In this document: positions 43,768-54,094 of the stretch, piece by piece
How positions within the stretch are numbered: the stretch's first letter is position 1
How the letters are laid out: every line of letters begins with the position of its first letter
Source of the DNA: Halalkalibacter krulwichiae
Lineage (GTDB): Bacteria > Bacillota > Bacilli > Bacillales > Bacillaceae_D
NCBI RefSeq assembly: GCF_002109385.1
Contig: NZ_CP020814.1
Location: forward strand, 2,193,501 to 2,257,500
Length of the DNA: 64,000 nucleotides
Direction: 5' to 3'
Notes under the pieces: model-generated
Seen by the model: only the letters and a program-made list of their open reading frames with translations
The model's database searches: none
Told to the model about the DNA's origin: nothing
Program-made: the position numbers and the translations under genes

Positions 43768-43968
43768 ATGGAAAGTGGAAAAGTTAAATGGTTTAATAGT
43801 GAGAAAGGATTCGGCTTCATTGAGCGAGAAAATGGAGATGATGTATTCGTTCATTTCTCTGCTATTCAAGGAGAAGGCTATAAATCCTTAGATGAAGGAC
43901 AAGAGGTTACTTTTGACATAGAAGATGGTCAGCGAGGCCCTCAAGCTACAAATGTTCAAAAAGTATAA
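43768..43968 (+). CDS. Cold-shock protein (CspB/CspD-like)
   Basis: A 66-residue cold-shock-domain protein, an RNA chaperone and transcription antiterminator. RNP1 is KGFGFIER and RNP2 DVFVHFSAI; the start [18 protein letters not shown] is canonical. ATG after CTAGGAGGAT. A leader of up to about 100 nt precedes it, as usual for csp genes. Confidence 0.97.
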   Translation: MESGKVKWFNSEKGFGFIERENGDDVFVHFSAIQGEGYKSLDEGQEVTFDIEDGQRGPQATNVQKV

Positions 43969-43974
43969 ACGTAA

Positions 43975-44008
43975 CAAAAGCGAATCTGAAAAGATTCGCT
44001 TTTGTTGT
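43975..44008 (+). terminator. Terminator after the cold-shock gene
   Basis: CAAAAGCGAATC-TGAAAA-GATTCGCTTTTG, followed by TTGTTTT. Confidence 0.88.
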
Positions 44009-44087
44009 TTTCAAGGAAAGGCAATTGAATAATTATGGGTAGTTTTAGACATAATACCATTAATGTGAAAAAGGAGATGTTTTCAAA

Positions 44088-44612
44088 ATGATAAAACAAG
44101 GTTTAAGTATCTTCCTTCTAGCAATAATGGTCATCGCAATAAGTTCAGTTACAATGATTCAGGCACAATCTTTTACAGATAAAGAAATAGATGAATTTGT
44201 TAAAGTGAATAAATACAAAACTGTTAAAGAGGCATTGGATATCTTTGAAAAAAGAATAAATCAAAAAGTGAGTTTACCGGCTAAGCTACCATTTAAACCA
44301 ACACACTATTTTGGCAAAATAACGGAAAATGGCGACTTGCAATTGCATTACATGAATGTAGAAGAGAAGCATGAAGATTTCATTTTTTATATTCTTTATC
44401 CTGATACCAAAGTAGACGAGCATATTTCCAGTGAAGACAAAGTGTTGACACTTGATGATGGTAGCAAAGCATATTATAGGTTAAACAGTGTGTATCCTAG
44501 ATCACTGGCTTTTAAGAAGAATGGTCTTGGATACCTAATCGGCGGTAACCCAAATCAAAATGGCAAATATAATGTTGAAGGATTATTAGAAATAGCAAAT
44601 TCTATTCAATAA
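44088..44612 (+). CDS. Secreted protein of unknown function, 174 aa
   Basis: The first 27 residues form a signal peptide (hydrophobic LSIFLLAIMVIAISSVTMI, then QAQS, a likely cleavage site). The mature part of about 147 residues has FVKVNKYKTVKEALDIFEKR and later beta-rich segments (LQLHYMNVEEKHEDFIFYIL, LTLDDGSKAYYRLN). It resembles the DUF4367-like extracytoplasmic domains found in bacilli, but only weakly. ATG after AAAAAGGAGATG. Followed by a terminator. Confidence 0.72.
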   Translation: MIKQGLSIFLLAIMVIAISSVTMIQAQSFTDKEIDEFVKVNKYKTVKEALDIFEKRINQKVSLPAKLPFKPTHYFGKITENGDLQLHYMNVEEKHEDFIFYILYPDTKVDEHISSEDKVLTLDDGSKAYYRLNSVYPRSLAFKKNGLGYLIGGNPNQNGKYNVEGLLEIANSIQ

Positions 44613-44613
44613 T

Positions 44614-44659
44614 AAAGGTATAGAATAGGTTAAAGACCTACTCTATGCCTTATTTTTTT
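44614..44659 (+). terminator. Terminator after the 174-aa secreted protein
   Basis: AAGG.ATAGA.TAGGT pairs with ACCTA.TCTAT.CCTT (three mismatches), then TATTTTTTT. Confidence 0.75.
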
Positions 44660-44677
44660 AACAGTCCTTCAGTATCA

Positions 44678-44794
44678 TTACTGTTTGTCTGTTTCTTCCG
44701 ATAGTTGCTTTAATGATTTAATTTTCCCATGGTCATTTTGTGCCTCTTTCCTTTTTCGAAATTGGCGCTCTTGTTGGCTTTTAGATTGTGTCAT
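44678..44794 (-). CDS. Small basic protein, 38 aa
   Basis: Begins MTQSKSQQERQFRKRKEAQ and ends SEETDKQ. ATG 44794 lies 8 nt after GGAG; the ATG at 44800 is too close. It is highly charged and predicted helical. Similar orphan small proteins are common in Bacillaceae. No family recognised. Confidence 0.55.
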   Translation of the reverse strand: MTQSKSQQERQFRKRKEAQNDHGKIKSLKQLSEETDKQ

Positions 44795-44995
44795 AGTCAT
44801 TACTCCTTTATCGTGTATTGTCATAATAGTCCCCGTAAAGGTCTACACTTTAAAATCCCCTAAAATTGATTAAAAATATTCATTATCAAACTAATTTAAA
44901 AAAAGCGTATTTGGACAAGCTCAACTCTCATAAAACTTTGTATAGCAACATTTTCAGCGAATATTTATTAAATTTCATAAAAAAGAGGTGAGCTG

Positions 44996-45529
44996 ATGAG
45001 TTTTTTTGCCCGTTTTTCAAATATTGATTTAGAAGTAAATTTGTCGATGATTCATACTTTTGTTAAGAAAATTAAAGAAACGTATTCGTATAAGTGGATA
45101 AGAAAAATGGACCAAAGATCATTAATCATTTATGGAGGTGAAAAAAGTTATGAGCTTCCATTTCAAGAGAGAGAGACAAAGATTTATTTAACTGTTACGG
45201 AATTAACAACTTCTGAAAAACCTTTGGCACTCTTATTGAATCAATTTTTATTTGAAGCTAGAAAAAAGAAATTAGGAATAAAAAATTTGAAAGAAAAAAG
45301 TAAAGCATTAAACAAAGAGCCTTCCCCTATTACAACAAAACCAGTAACTTTGCAGAAGAGCCAAGTTAGTCATTTTAATAACTATTTATTTAATAAGCAA
45401 GTCATCCAGATGGAAATCGACTATCTATTAATGGACTTATATGATGCAATGCAACTACAGGATGAAGAAAAGGTAAAACATTGTAAACTACAATTACAAG
45501 AAATTGTGTCAAAACAAACTGAAGAGTAA
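44996..45529 (+). CDS. Protein of unknown function with IDEAL-like C-terminus
   Basis: A 177-residue cytoplasmic protein. The N-terminal 85 residues are mixed alpha/beta; a lysine-rich linker (residues 85-120) follows. The C-terminal helix-turn-helix hairpin (VIQMEIDYLLMDLYDAMQLQ, then DEEKVKHCKLQLQEIVSK) resembles the IDEAL motif found at protein ends in Bacillales. No enzyme motif is visible. ATG after AAGAGGTGAGC. The zincin gene starts 111 bp downstream, so the two may be co-transcribed. Confidence 0.65.
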   Translation: MSFFARFSNIDLEVNLSMIHTFVKKIKETYSYKWIRKMDQRSLIIYGGEKSYELPFQERETKIYLTVTELTTSEKPLALLLNQFLFEARKKKLGIKNLKEKSKALNKEPSPITTKPVTLQKSQVSHFNNYLFNKQVIQMEIDYLLMDLYDAMQLQDEEKVKHCKLQLQEIVSKQTEE

Positions 45530-45640
45530 AGGTGAGTAAGAATTAAGGATGCATCTGTGTTAATTAATCAATGTTCAATTCTCTCTAAAGCTATGGAAGG
45601 TAAAAGCACACTGAAATGTAAGATGGTAAGGAGGTGTATA

Positions 45641-46279
45641 TTGTACATTCAAAATTCCTTACATTTTATTTATAACGATGAAACATATTTGCAAGATAAT
45701 TTTCAAATCTCACGCAAGGAGGCAATTCATTGTGTCGCTGGCATTTGTCGTACAGTTAAATGGTTAGAAGCTTCCATTTTTAAAGAAGTGTTAGACGATG
45801 TTAGATGTCACATTACCGATGAACCTATTAACTTTCCAGGTGAACTAGTCATAAATGAAGGTGAACCATTTGAACCTATTATTTATATGAATGTAATGGC
45901 AATCACTGAAGACTTTCAGAACAAAGAATATGTAATCGACTTAAAAAAGAACACAGCAACTTGTTTCGAATACGCTTCATTTATTTTATTACATGAAGTG
46001 GGACATTACATCCATGCTTTGATCGGTGGAAGAGGGAAAAATAAAAGGGAAAAATTATTTGATTACTTTGATGGAGGGCAATATTATTATAATCGTTATA
46101 TGCAAAAGATGGTGAAAGGAATCTCGAATAAAGAGAAGAAAATGTACCGTAATATTCCTCATGAAAAAGCTGCTGATCAGTTTGCTATGCAGTATGTTCA
46201 GGAGATCCCAATAATTAGATTAGACTCAAAACTATTGACATGTAATTTATTGAAAATGGTCGGAAACAGAACGGAATAA
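45641..46279 (+). CDS. Zincin-type putative metallopeptidase (HEVGH)
   Basis: A 212-residue protein with a gluzincin signature: LLHEVGHYIHAL near residue 117 supplies the two His ligands and the catalytic Glu. NIPHEKAADQFAMQYV further on supplies a likely third Glu ligand, as in ImmA/IrrE or M48-like peptidases. No signal peptide or helix is seen, so it is probably cytoplasmic. Start: TTG 45641 follows AAGGAGGTGTATA; the frame is open up to 45557, but without a ribosome-binding site. Substrate unknown. Confidence 0.7.
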   Translation: MYIQNSLHFIYNDETYLQDNFQISRKEAIHCVAGICRTVKWLEASIFKEVLDDVRCHITDEPINFPGELVINEGEPFEPIIYMNVMAITEDFQNKEYVIDLKKNTATCFEYASFILLHEVGHYIHALIGGRGKNKREKLFDYFDGGQYYYNRYMQKMVKGISNKEKKMYRNIPHEKAADQFAMQYVQEIPIIRLDSKLLTCNLLKMVGNRTE

Positions 46280-46311
46280 GCAACTTTATACTTTGGTTGC
46301 TTGTTCCGTTT
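46270..46311 (+). terminator. Terminator after the zincin gene
   Basis: AACGGAA.AAGCAAC pairs with GTTGCTT.TTCCGTT; overlaps the stop codon. Confidence 0.75.
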
Positions 46312-46433
46312 ACGTGATAAAGGTTTTTCACCGATGTGTCATATTTCTTTATTAAAAAACCCGGGTAGAAATTGCTATAATTATGGGGAAGCTTCATAAT
46401 AGTATTTAGTAATTAAAAGGTGAGCTTATAAAA

Positions 46434-48290
46434 ATGTTAATAAATAGGAGTAACAATTATATGTATCGAAATATGGAAGAGTGTGTACGAGATTTAGAGA
46501 AACACGGACATTTAATTCGTGTACATGAAGAAGTAGATCCATATCTTGAAATGGCATCTATTCAGTTAAAAGTATATGAAGCAGGTGGACCTGCCATCTT
46601 ATTTGAAAATGTTAAGGGTTCAAAGTATCCTGCATTAGCGAATCTATTTGGAACTGTTGAAAGAGGGAAGTTCCTTTTTCGTAATACATTGGATTCTGTT
46701 CAAAATGTTATCAATCTTCGTAGCGATCCAATGAAGGCGTTGAAAAATCCTTTTAAGCATGTTGGTAATGGACTTACAGCAGCAAAAGCGTTGCCTTTAA
46801 AGAAGAACCAATTACCAGCTAGCTTTAAAGAGATTAGCATTTCTGATTTGCCATTGATTCATCATTGGCCGGATGATGGTGGGGCGTTTCTTACGTTACC
46901 TCAAGTTTATTCAGAGGATCCAGTAAAACCAGGAATTATGAATGCGAATGTTGGTATGTATCGCGTCCAACTTAGTGGAAATGAATATGAAATGAATAAA
47001 GAAGTTGGAGTGCATTATCAAATTCAGCGGGGAATAGGTGTTCATCAAACTAAAGCTAATCAAATAGGACAACCATTAAAAGTAAGTATTTTTGTAGGGG
47101 GACCACCTGCACATACGATTGCTGCTGTTATGCCTCTTCCAGAAGGATTGAGTGAGGTGCTTTTTGCAGGGATGCTATCCGGTCGCCGTTTCAGATATAG
47201 TTACCTAGATGGATTTTGCATAAGCCACGATGCTGATTTTGTTATTACTGGTTATCTATATCCTAATGACACAAAGCCAGAAGGACCTTTCGGTGATCAT
47301 TTAGGCTATTATAGTCTTACACATCCATTTCCTGTTTTAAAAGTTGATAAAGTATTTGCGAAAGACAATTCAATTTGGCCTTTTACAGTTGTTGGCCGTC
47401 CTCCACAGGAAGATACGACTTTTGGTGATTTGATTCATGAAATTACTGGAGATGCTATTGATCAAGAAGTACCAGGAGTTAAAGAAGTACATGCTGTTGA
47501 TGCAGCAGGAGTCCATCCGTTGCTGTTTGCAATAGGGAGTGAGAGATACATTCCTTATGAAAAAGTAAAGCAACCTACAGAGTTATTAACAATTGCCAAC
47601 CGCATATTAGGTTTTGGACAGTTAAGTTTGGCTAAATATTTGTTCTTAACAGCAGAAGATGAGCGACCATTAGATACTCATAACGAGGTTGACTTCTTAA
47701 CATATATTTTAGAGCGAATTGAGTTACGCCGTGATATTCATTTCTATACGAATACAACAATTGATACATTAGACTACTCTGGTACAGGTTTAAATACAGG
47801 TAGTAAAGTGGCCTTTGTCGCTTATGGTGAGAAGAAGAGAGAGTTATGTAAAGATGTTCCAAAATCATTAAATGATCTTAGCGTTGCTTGTAAACCTCGT
47901 TTAGTCATGCCTGGAGTAATTGCGATAGAAGGAAATAGATTCTCGAGTTATTCAAGTACGAGAGAAGAAATGATTGAACTAGCTGAAGAAATTAAACGTT
48001 CTGGTTCATTTTCAACCGTACCTTTATTTATTATATGTGATGACAGCGATTTTGTTAGCGAAACATTAGCCAATTTCTTATGGGTGACATTTACTAGAAG
48101 TAACCCTTCTCATGATATGTATGGAGTAAACGAGTCTTATGAGTTTAAACATTGGGGATGTGACGCAGTCATTATTGATGCTCGGATAAAGCCTCATCAT
48201 GCGCCACCATTAGTGCTTGATCCAAAAGTAGAGAAAAATGTAGAAAGATTTTTCTCTACAGGAGCCAGCTTAGAAGGATTCCTGAAATAA
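46434..48290 (+). CDS. UbiD-family decarboxylase
   Basis: A 618-residue UbiD-type enzyme, which uses prenylated FMN for reversible decarboxylation of aromatic or unsaturated acids. Motifs are FLTLPQVYSEDPVKPGIMNANVG, VHYQIQRGIGVHQ (flavin/Mn region) and KPEGPFGDHLGYYSL, which supplies catalytic acidic residues. It is longer than E. coli UbiD (497), matching the longer group in some bacilli. The UbiX partner is not in the window. ATG after AAAGGTGAGC; an internal ATG ten codons on is an alternative. Confidence 0.9.
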   Translation: MLINRSNNYMYRNMEECVRDLEKHGHLIRVHEEVDPYLEMASIQLKVYEAGGPAILFENVKGSKYPALANLFGTVERGKFLFRNTLDSVQNVINLRSDPMKALKNPFKHVGNGLTAAKALPLKKNQLPASFKEISISDLPLIHHWPDDGGAFLTLPQVYSEDPVKPGIMNANVGMYRVQLSGNEYEMNKEVGVHYQIQRGIGVHQTKANQIGQPLKVSIFVGGPPAHTIAAVMPLPEGLSEVLFAGMLSGRRFRYSYLDGFCISHDADFVITGYLYPNDTKPEGPFGDHLGYYSLTHPFPVLKVDKVFAKDNSIWPFTVVGRPPQEDTTFGDLIHEITGDAIDQEVPGVKEVHAVDAAGVHPLLFAIGSERYIPYEKVKQPTELLTIANRILGFGQLSLAKYLFLTAEDERPLDTHNEVDFLTYILERIELRRDIHFYTNTTIDTLDYSGTGLNTGSKVAFVAYGEKKRELCKDVPKSLNDLSVACKPRLVMPGVIAIEGNRFSSYSSTREEMIELAEEIKRSGSFSTVPLFIICDDSDFVSETLANFLWVTFTRSNPSHDMYGVNESYEFKHWGCDAVIIDARIKPHHAPPLVLDPKVEKNVERFFSTGASLEGFLK

Positions 48291-48300
48291 TATTTAATAG

Positions 48301-48345
48301 GAGGTTGTCTGCGAATACTTGGTGGACAACCTCTATCATTTCCTC
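48301..48345 (+). terminator. Probable terminator after the UbiD gene
   Basis: GAGGTTGTC / GACAACCTC stem with a 15-nt loop; the tail is only moderately T-rich. Confidence 0.55.
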
Positions 48346-48377
48346 CTGTAAAAAGATGATAAGAGGTAGGTGATATT

Positions 48378-48509
48378 ATGCAAAAAGCAAAATGGATATT
48401 ATTAATTATCGTATTTTTTCTTTTATTGAACGTAATTATTACTCAATTTAGTCAAGAGGAGAAAAATAGTAGGATAAACCCGATTAATAGTAATATACAT
48501 ACTCATTAA
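48378..48509 (+). CDS. Small single-helix membrane protein, 43 aa
   Basis: Starts MQKAKWILLIIVFFLLLNVI, a membrane helix, followed by a polar tail ending SNIHTH. GAGGTAGGTG is the ribosome-binding site. Probably a small membrane peptide or lipoprotein-like factor; no family recognised. Confidence 0.6.
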   Translation: MQKAKWILLIIVFFLLLNVIITQFSQEEKNSRINPINSNIHTH

Positions 48510-48557
48510 CTAACGTATTGTAAATTTATGCAAGGGATAGTTAGGCTTTTATGAAAA

Positions 48558-49280
48558 CTAGACAATCTTTCCTTCAAATTCACCGCTAATAAAGATTCTT
48601 GTACATGTTTCATCAATTGTCATTAAAAAAACATCTTTTACATCATGATAACCGTGCTGATATACTTGTTTTAAAAGCCATTCCTGAGTAAGGCCCAATG
48701 ATTTTAAATTTTTGGTATGCAGATTCCCTTCTAAAATGAGAACTGTAGGAATGCCTTTCTCATCAGGATTCTTCCCCAAATCGTTAGGGGATAAGGAATT
48801 GTATTCTGATTTTTTTATTACACTAATTTGACCATTGGGTTCTAAGATTGCATAATCAATTTCTGTTAAATCACTTGCTTGGTTAAGGCGAAGATCCATC
48901 ATTAATGATTCCACTGTTATTTTTGCTTTCCGTAATTCCTCTACTAAAATATGTCCCTTCTTAATAATTATAATTGGTTCAGCTTCGACAATTTGTCTTA
49001 CTTTTGTGTTCTTAAGAGCTAAATATGAGAGCAGCAAATGCAATCCTGCAATAAATGAAGCGGCAACAAGTGGGCCGCCTAATGCTATATTTCCACTCGA
49101 TAGTGGTTCGCCGACTATATCTCCGATGATAACCGCAAAAATAAAATCAATTGGGTGAAAGGCAACCATGGAACGTTGACCGAGTATTTTAACTACTAGA
49201 AAGATATAAACATATATGATAGCCGCTCTTATAATAAAACCGTAAATTGGTAAATCTTCTGATCCCGTCCAAACCTCCAA
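48558..49280 (-). CDS. DUF421 (YetF-type) membrane protein
   Basis: A 240-residue protein with three N-terminal transmembrane helices and a soluble C-terminal domain. The family motif VVKILGQRSMVAFHPIDFIFAVIIGDIVGEPL (residues about 29-60) is clear. RQIVEAEPIIIIKKGHILVEELRKAKIT and the YAILEPNGQISVIKK segment follow. YetF-type proteins are common in spore-formers; some contribute to spore structure and germination in the spore membrane. TTG start with AGAAGGAGAAG. Transcribed alone. Confidence 0.9.
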   Translation of the reverse strand: MEVWTGSEDLPIYGFIIRAAIIYVYIFLVVKILGQRSMVAFHPIDFIFAVIIGDIVGEPLSSGNIALGGPLVAASFIAGLHLLLSYLALKNTKVRQIVEAEPIIIIKKGHILVEELRKAKITVESLMMDLRLNQASDLTEIDYAILEPNGQISVIKKSEYNSLSPNDLGKNPDEKGIPTVLILEGNLHTKNLKSLGLTQEWLLKQVYQHGYHDVKDVFLMTIDETCTRIFISGEFEGKIV

Positions 49281-49421
49281 AGCACTTCTCCTTCTTTCCG
49301 TGTAAATTGATTATTATCACCATTTCCTAATAAAAACTTTCTAAACGATAAATGAGAAATAATTTGAATAGACATGAGAAAGAGAGGGGAGACATACAAA
49401 TTGGTTATCAGCAATGAAAAA

Positions 49422-49461
49422 GAACCATGAATAGCTCTTTAATAAAAGCCATTCATGGTTC
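49422..49461 (-). terminator. Terminator of gdhA
   Basis: GAACCATGAAT / ATTCATGGTTC stem; on the minus strand it continues to TTTTTC. Confidence 0.85.
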
Positions 49462-49478
49462 ATCAGATCATTTAATTA

Positions 49479-50912
<1,434 letters not shown>

Positions 50913-51019
50913 TTAGATTTCTTGTTATGGTGTATTTTATTATTTATAAATAATCTAAACAATATGAAAAATAGATATGATTAATGCCGAAATGAGATTA
51001 ATAAGGAGAAGTGAACTGA

Positions 51020-51925
51020 TTGGAATTAAGACAAATTAAATATTTTATGGAAGTAGCTAAAAGAGAACATGTAACAGAAGCCGCTGAGGCACTGCATGTT
51101 GCTCAATCAGCTGTTAGTCGACAAATCTTCAATTTAGAAAATGAATTAGGTGTTGATTTATTTATAAGAGAGGGGCGAAGAGTACGATTAACACCAATTG
51201 GAAAAATGTTCTTAGAACGCATGAATCAAGCGATGAATGTTATTGATATTGCAAGATTAGAGGTAGAGGAGTATTTAGACCCAGAGCAAGGGACGATTCG
51301 TATTGCATATCCAATTAGTATGGCAGCATATACGTTACCTACATCAATTGTAGCATTTAGACAGAAATATCCTCATGCAAAGTTCCAATTAAAACAAGCA
51401 ACTTACAATGACTTAATAGGTGGGGTTATCAATGGTGAGTTTAATATGGCTATGATAGGACCTGTCCCGAGGCAAGAAAAGAAAGTGAAGAGCAAAATAT
51501 TATTCACGGAAAATGTTGTTGCACTTTTGCCATTTAACCATCCACTCGCGAATAAACCAGTTTTAAAGTTGAATGAATTACAAGAAGAGCCGTTCGTCTT
51601 ACTTCCAAATGGTTTTGTATTAAGAGATTTAATCGTCAACGCTTGCGCAGAATTCGGTTTTCAACCTAAAGTAGCTTTCGAAGGAGATGATATTGATGCT
51701 TTGAAAGGATTAGTATCAGCAGGATTAGGCATTACTCTGATTCCTGAGATTACTTTAATTGAAAATGTGCCACACGCTACGGTTAAAATTCCTGTTATTG
51801 ATCCATTAATTCAACGAACAGTCGGTATTATTATTCCAACTGAACGACAGTTATTGCCAACTGAAAAACTGTTCTATAGTTTTTTAACAGAGTTTTTCAC
51901 AAGATTAACGGACTTCCAGAGATGA
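51020..51925 (+). CDS. gltC: LysR-family regulator, GltC-like
   Basis: A 301-residue LysR regulator. The N-terminal HTH reads MELRQIKYFMEVAKREHVTE and AAEALHVAQSAVSRQIFNLE. The effector domain contains EYLDPEQGTIRIAYPISMAA and GLVSAGLGITLIPE. It closely resembles B. subtilis GltC, which activates the glutamate synthase genes in response to nitrogen and 2-oxoglutarate. Here it is divergent from gdhA, not gltAB, so its target may be glutamate dehydrogenase (inference). TTG start after AAGGAGAAG. Confidence 0.88.
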   Translation: MELRQIKYFMEVAKREHVTEAAEALHVAQSAVSRQIFNLENELGVDLFIREGRRVRLTPIGKMFLERMNQAMNVIDIARLEVEEYLDPEQGTIRIAYPISMAAYTLPTSIVAFRQKYPHAKFQLKQATYNDLIGGVINGEFNMAMIGPVPRQEKKVKSKILFTENVVALLPFNHPLANKPVLKLNELQEEPFVLLPNGFVLRDLIVNACAEFGFQPKVAFEGDDIDALKGLVSAGLGITLIPEITLIENVPHATVKIPVIDPLIQRTVGIIIPTERQLLPTEKLFYSFLTEFFTRLTDFQR

Positions 51926-51975
51926 TACTTTCAAACGTTAATGAAAGCCTTAGTAACTAGTTAATTTAGATGGAG

Positions 51976-52011
51976 CACGTCGGATGAAGAATCGACGTGT
52001 TTTCATTTTTT
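51976..52011 (+). terminator. Terminator after the GltC-like gene
   Basis: CACGTCG-N10-CGACGTG followed by TTTTCATTTTTT. The stretch from 52011 to 52260 shows no further gene or recognisable riboswitch. Confidence 0.8.
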
Positions 52012-52260
52012 CTAACAGGTTCGTTTATTTCATTATCTAATTCATGAAGAAGAAGCTAGAAGGACATCTGATCGCTAAACTCATTTGTGAACTGGGGATG
52101 TTTAATTAGTTTTATAAATGATAGAAATAAATAAAACCAATTTGACTAATAGGAATAATGGAGATACGATTAATTTAACATTATAATAGCAAATTTTGTT
52201 GAATGTAGTCTTTTTAAGATGAATGCTAAAATGAATACTTATTTATGTGAGGTGGAATTG

Positions 52261-54069
52261 GTGCAACTTCAAGTAACAAATAGTCCATATAATCAAGAAC
52301 AAGTTGAGCTACTTAATAAACTTTTGCCAACTTTATCAGAATCACAAAAAATCTGGCTTACTGGTTATCTTGCTGCAACTCAACAAGTGGGTGCTGCTAC
52401 CACTACAACGGTTGCAGATGTGAAAACAGAAACAGAAACACCTGTAGCAACTATTCCTAAAGAAATAACAATTCTTTACGGGTCACAGACAGGGAATGCA
52501 CAAAAGCTAGCGGAAAATGCTGGTGAGAAATTTAAAGGCTTAGATTTTCAAGTCACTGTTTCGTCAATGAGCGATTTTAAACCGAATAATTTGAAGAAAG
52601 TAAAAAATCTACTTATTGTAGTAAGTACTCATGGAGAAGGTGAACCACCAGATAATGCGCTTTCTTTTCATGAATTTTTACACGGTAGAAGAGCTCCAAA
52701 ACTGGATGACCTTCGTTTTTCTGTATTAGCGCTAGGAGACAGTTCCTACGAATTTTTCTGTCAGACAGGGAAAGAGTTTGATAGTCGATTAGAGGAGCTA
52801 GGTGGAATAAGAGTACAAGACCGTGTTGATTGTGACTTGGATTTTGAAGAACCTGCAGCTGATTGGCTTGAGGGTGTCGTAAATGGATTAAATACAGTTG
52901 GAGGCACTACTGTTTCAACAGGCGATGCTCCATCAGTTGAAACAACTGAATCATCCTATTCAAGAACTAACCCGTTCAGGGCAGAAGTATTAGAAAATAT
53001 TAATTTGAACGGACGTGGATCCAATAAGGAAACTCGACACCTTGAATTATCTCTAGAAGGTTCAGGTTTGGTATATAAACCAGGAGATAGTCTTGGTGTA
53101 TATCCGGAAAATGATCCAAAACTCGTTGAAGAAATCCTAAATGAATTGAAGTGGAATGAAGATGAGAAGGTAGTCATTAACAAACAAGGAGATGAGGTTT
53201 CTCTTAGGCAAGCTCTTATAAATCATTTTGAAATTACCGTATTAACAAAACCGCTCCTTGAAAATATTGTGAATCTCTCTGAAAATAAAAAGCTTAAAGA
53301 GTTAGTCGAATCTGATTTAAAGGAATATCTCAAGGGCCGTGATTTACTTGATCTAATACGTGATTATGGAGGATGGGGGCAAACTGCGCAAGAGTTTGTT
53401 TCAGTTCTACGAAAAATGCCACCTCGACTTTATTCAATTGCAAGTAGTCTAACATCTAATCCTGATGAAGTTCACTTAACGATAGGTGCTGTTCGTTATC
53501 AAACTCACGGTCGTGACCGTAACGGGGTTTGTTCGATTCTTTGTTCCGAACGTCTTGAGCCTGGTGACACGCTGCCGGTCTTTATTCAAAGTAATCAAAA
53601 CTTTAAGTTACCAGAAAATAATGAGACTCCTATTATCATGGTGGGGCCTGGCACAGGTATTGCTCCATTCCGATCTTTTATCCAGGAACGCGAGGAATTA
53701 GGTGCTGAAGGAAAGTCTTGGCTATTCTTTGGTGATCAACATTTTGTGACAGATTTTCTTTACCAAACTGAATGGCAAAGATGGCTTAAGGATGGCGTTC
53801 TGACAAAAATGGATGTTGCCTTTTCACGTGATACAGATAAAAAAGTATATGTCCAACATAAAATGCTTGAACAAAGTAAAGAGCTGTTTAGCTGGCTTGA
53901 AGAGGGAGCGGTTGTATACATCTGTGGTGATGAAAAACACATGGCTCATGATGTTCATAATACATTAATTGAAATTATTAAAACTGAGGGTGGAATGAGT
54001 CAGGAAAAGGCTGAAGAATATATTGCAACAATGCAACAAGAAAAACGTTACCAACGTGACGTATATTGA
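52261..54069 (+). CDS. cysJ: Sulfite reductase (NADPH) flavoprotein alpha-component
   Basis: A 602-residue diflavin reductase feeding electrons from NADPH through FAD and FMN to CysI. The flavodoxin domain starts near residue 75 with ILYGSQTGNAQKLAE and has STHGEGEPPDNALSFHEFLHG. An FAD domain (RLYSIASSL) and NADPH domain (VGPGTGIAPFRSF, CGDEKHMAHDVH) follow. GTG at 52261 is chosen because the N-terminus MQLQVTNSPYNQEQ fits B. subtilis CysJ and GAGGTGGAATTG precedes it. The ATG at 52219 is 14 codons upstream. First gene of the cysJI operon. Confidence 0.95.
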   Translation: MQLQVTNSPYNQEQVELLNKLLPTLSESQKIWLTGYLAATQQVGAATTTTVADVKTETETPVATIPKEITILYGSQTGNAQKLAENAGEKFKGLDFQVTVSSMSDFKPNNLKKVKNLLIVVSTHGEGEPPDNALSFHEFLHGRRAPKLDDLRFSVLALGDSSYEFFCQTGKEFDSRLEELGGIRVQDRVDCDLDFEEPAADWLEGVVNGLNTVGGTTVSTGDAPSVETTESSYSRTNPFRAEVLENINLNGRGSNKETRHLELSLEGSGLVYKPGDSLGVYPENDPKLVEEILNELKWNEDEKVVINKQGDEVSLRQALINHFEITVLTKPLLENIVNLSENKKLKELVESDLKEYLKGRDLLDLIRDYGGWGQTAQEFVSVLRKMPPRLYSIASSLTSNPDEVHLTIGAVRYQTHGRDRNGVCSILCSERLEPGDTLPVFIQSNQNFKLPENNETPIIMVGPGTGIAPFRSFIQEREELGAEGKSWLFFGDQHFVTDFLYQTEWQRWLKDGVLTKMDVAFSRDTDKKVYVQHKMLEQSKELFSWLEEGAVVYICGDEKHMAHDVHNTLIEIIKTEGGMSQEKAEEYIATMQQEKRYQRDVY

Positions 54070-54094
54070 GTTTTCAGTGAAAGGAGCTTGAAAA

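Noticed and set aside
52011..52260. Riboswitch (SAM-I/S-box) or T-box upstream of cysJI
   Set aside because: No terminator/antiterminator pair and no conserved S-box or T-box core found; only a plausible promoter.
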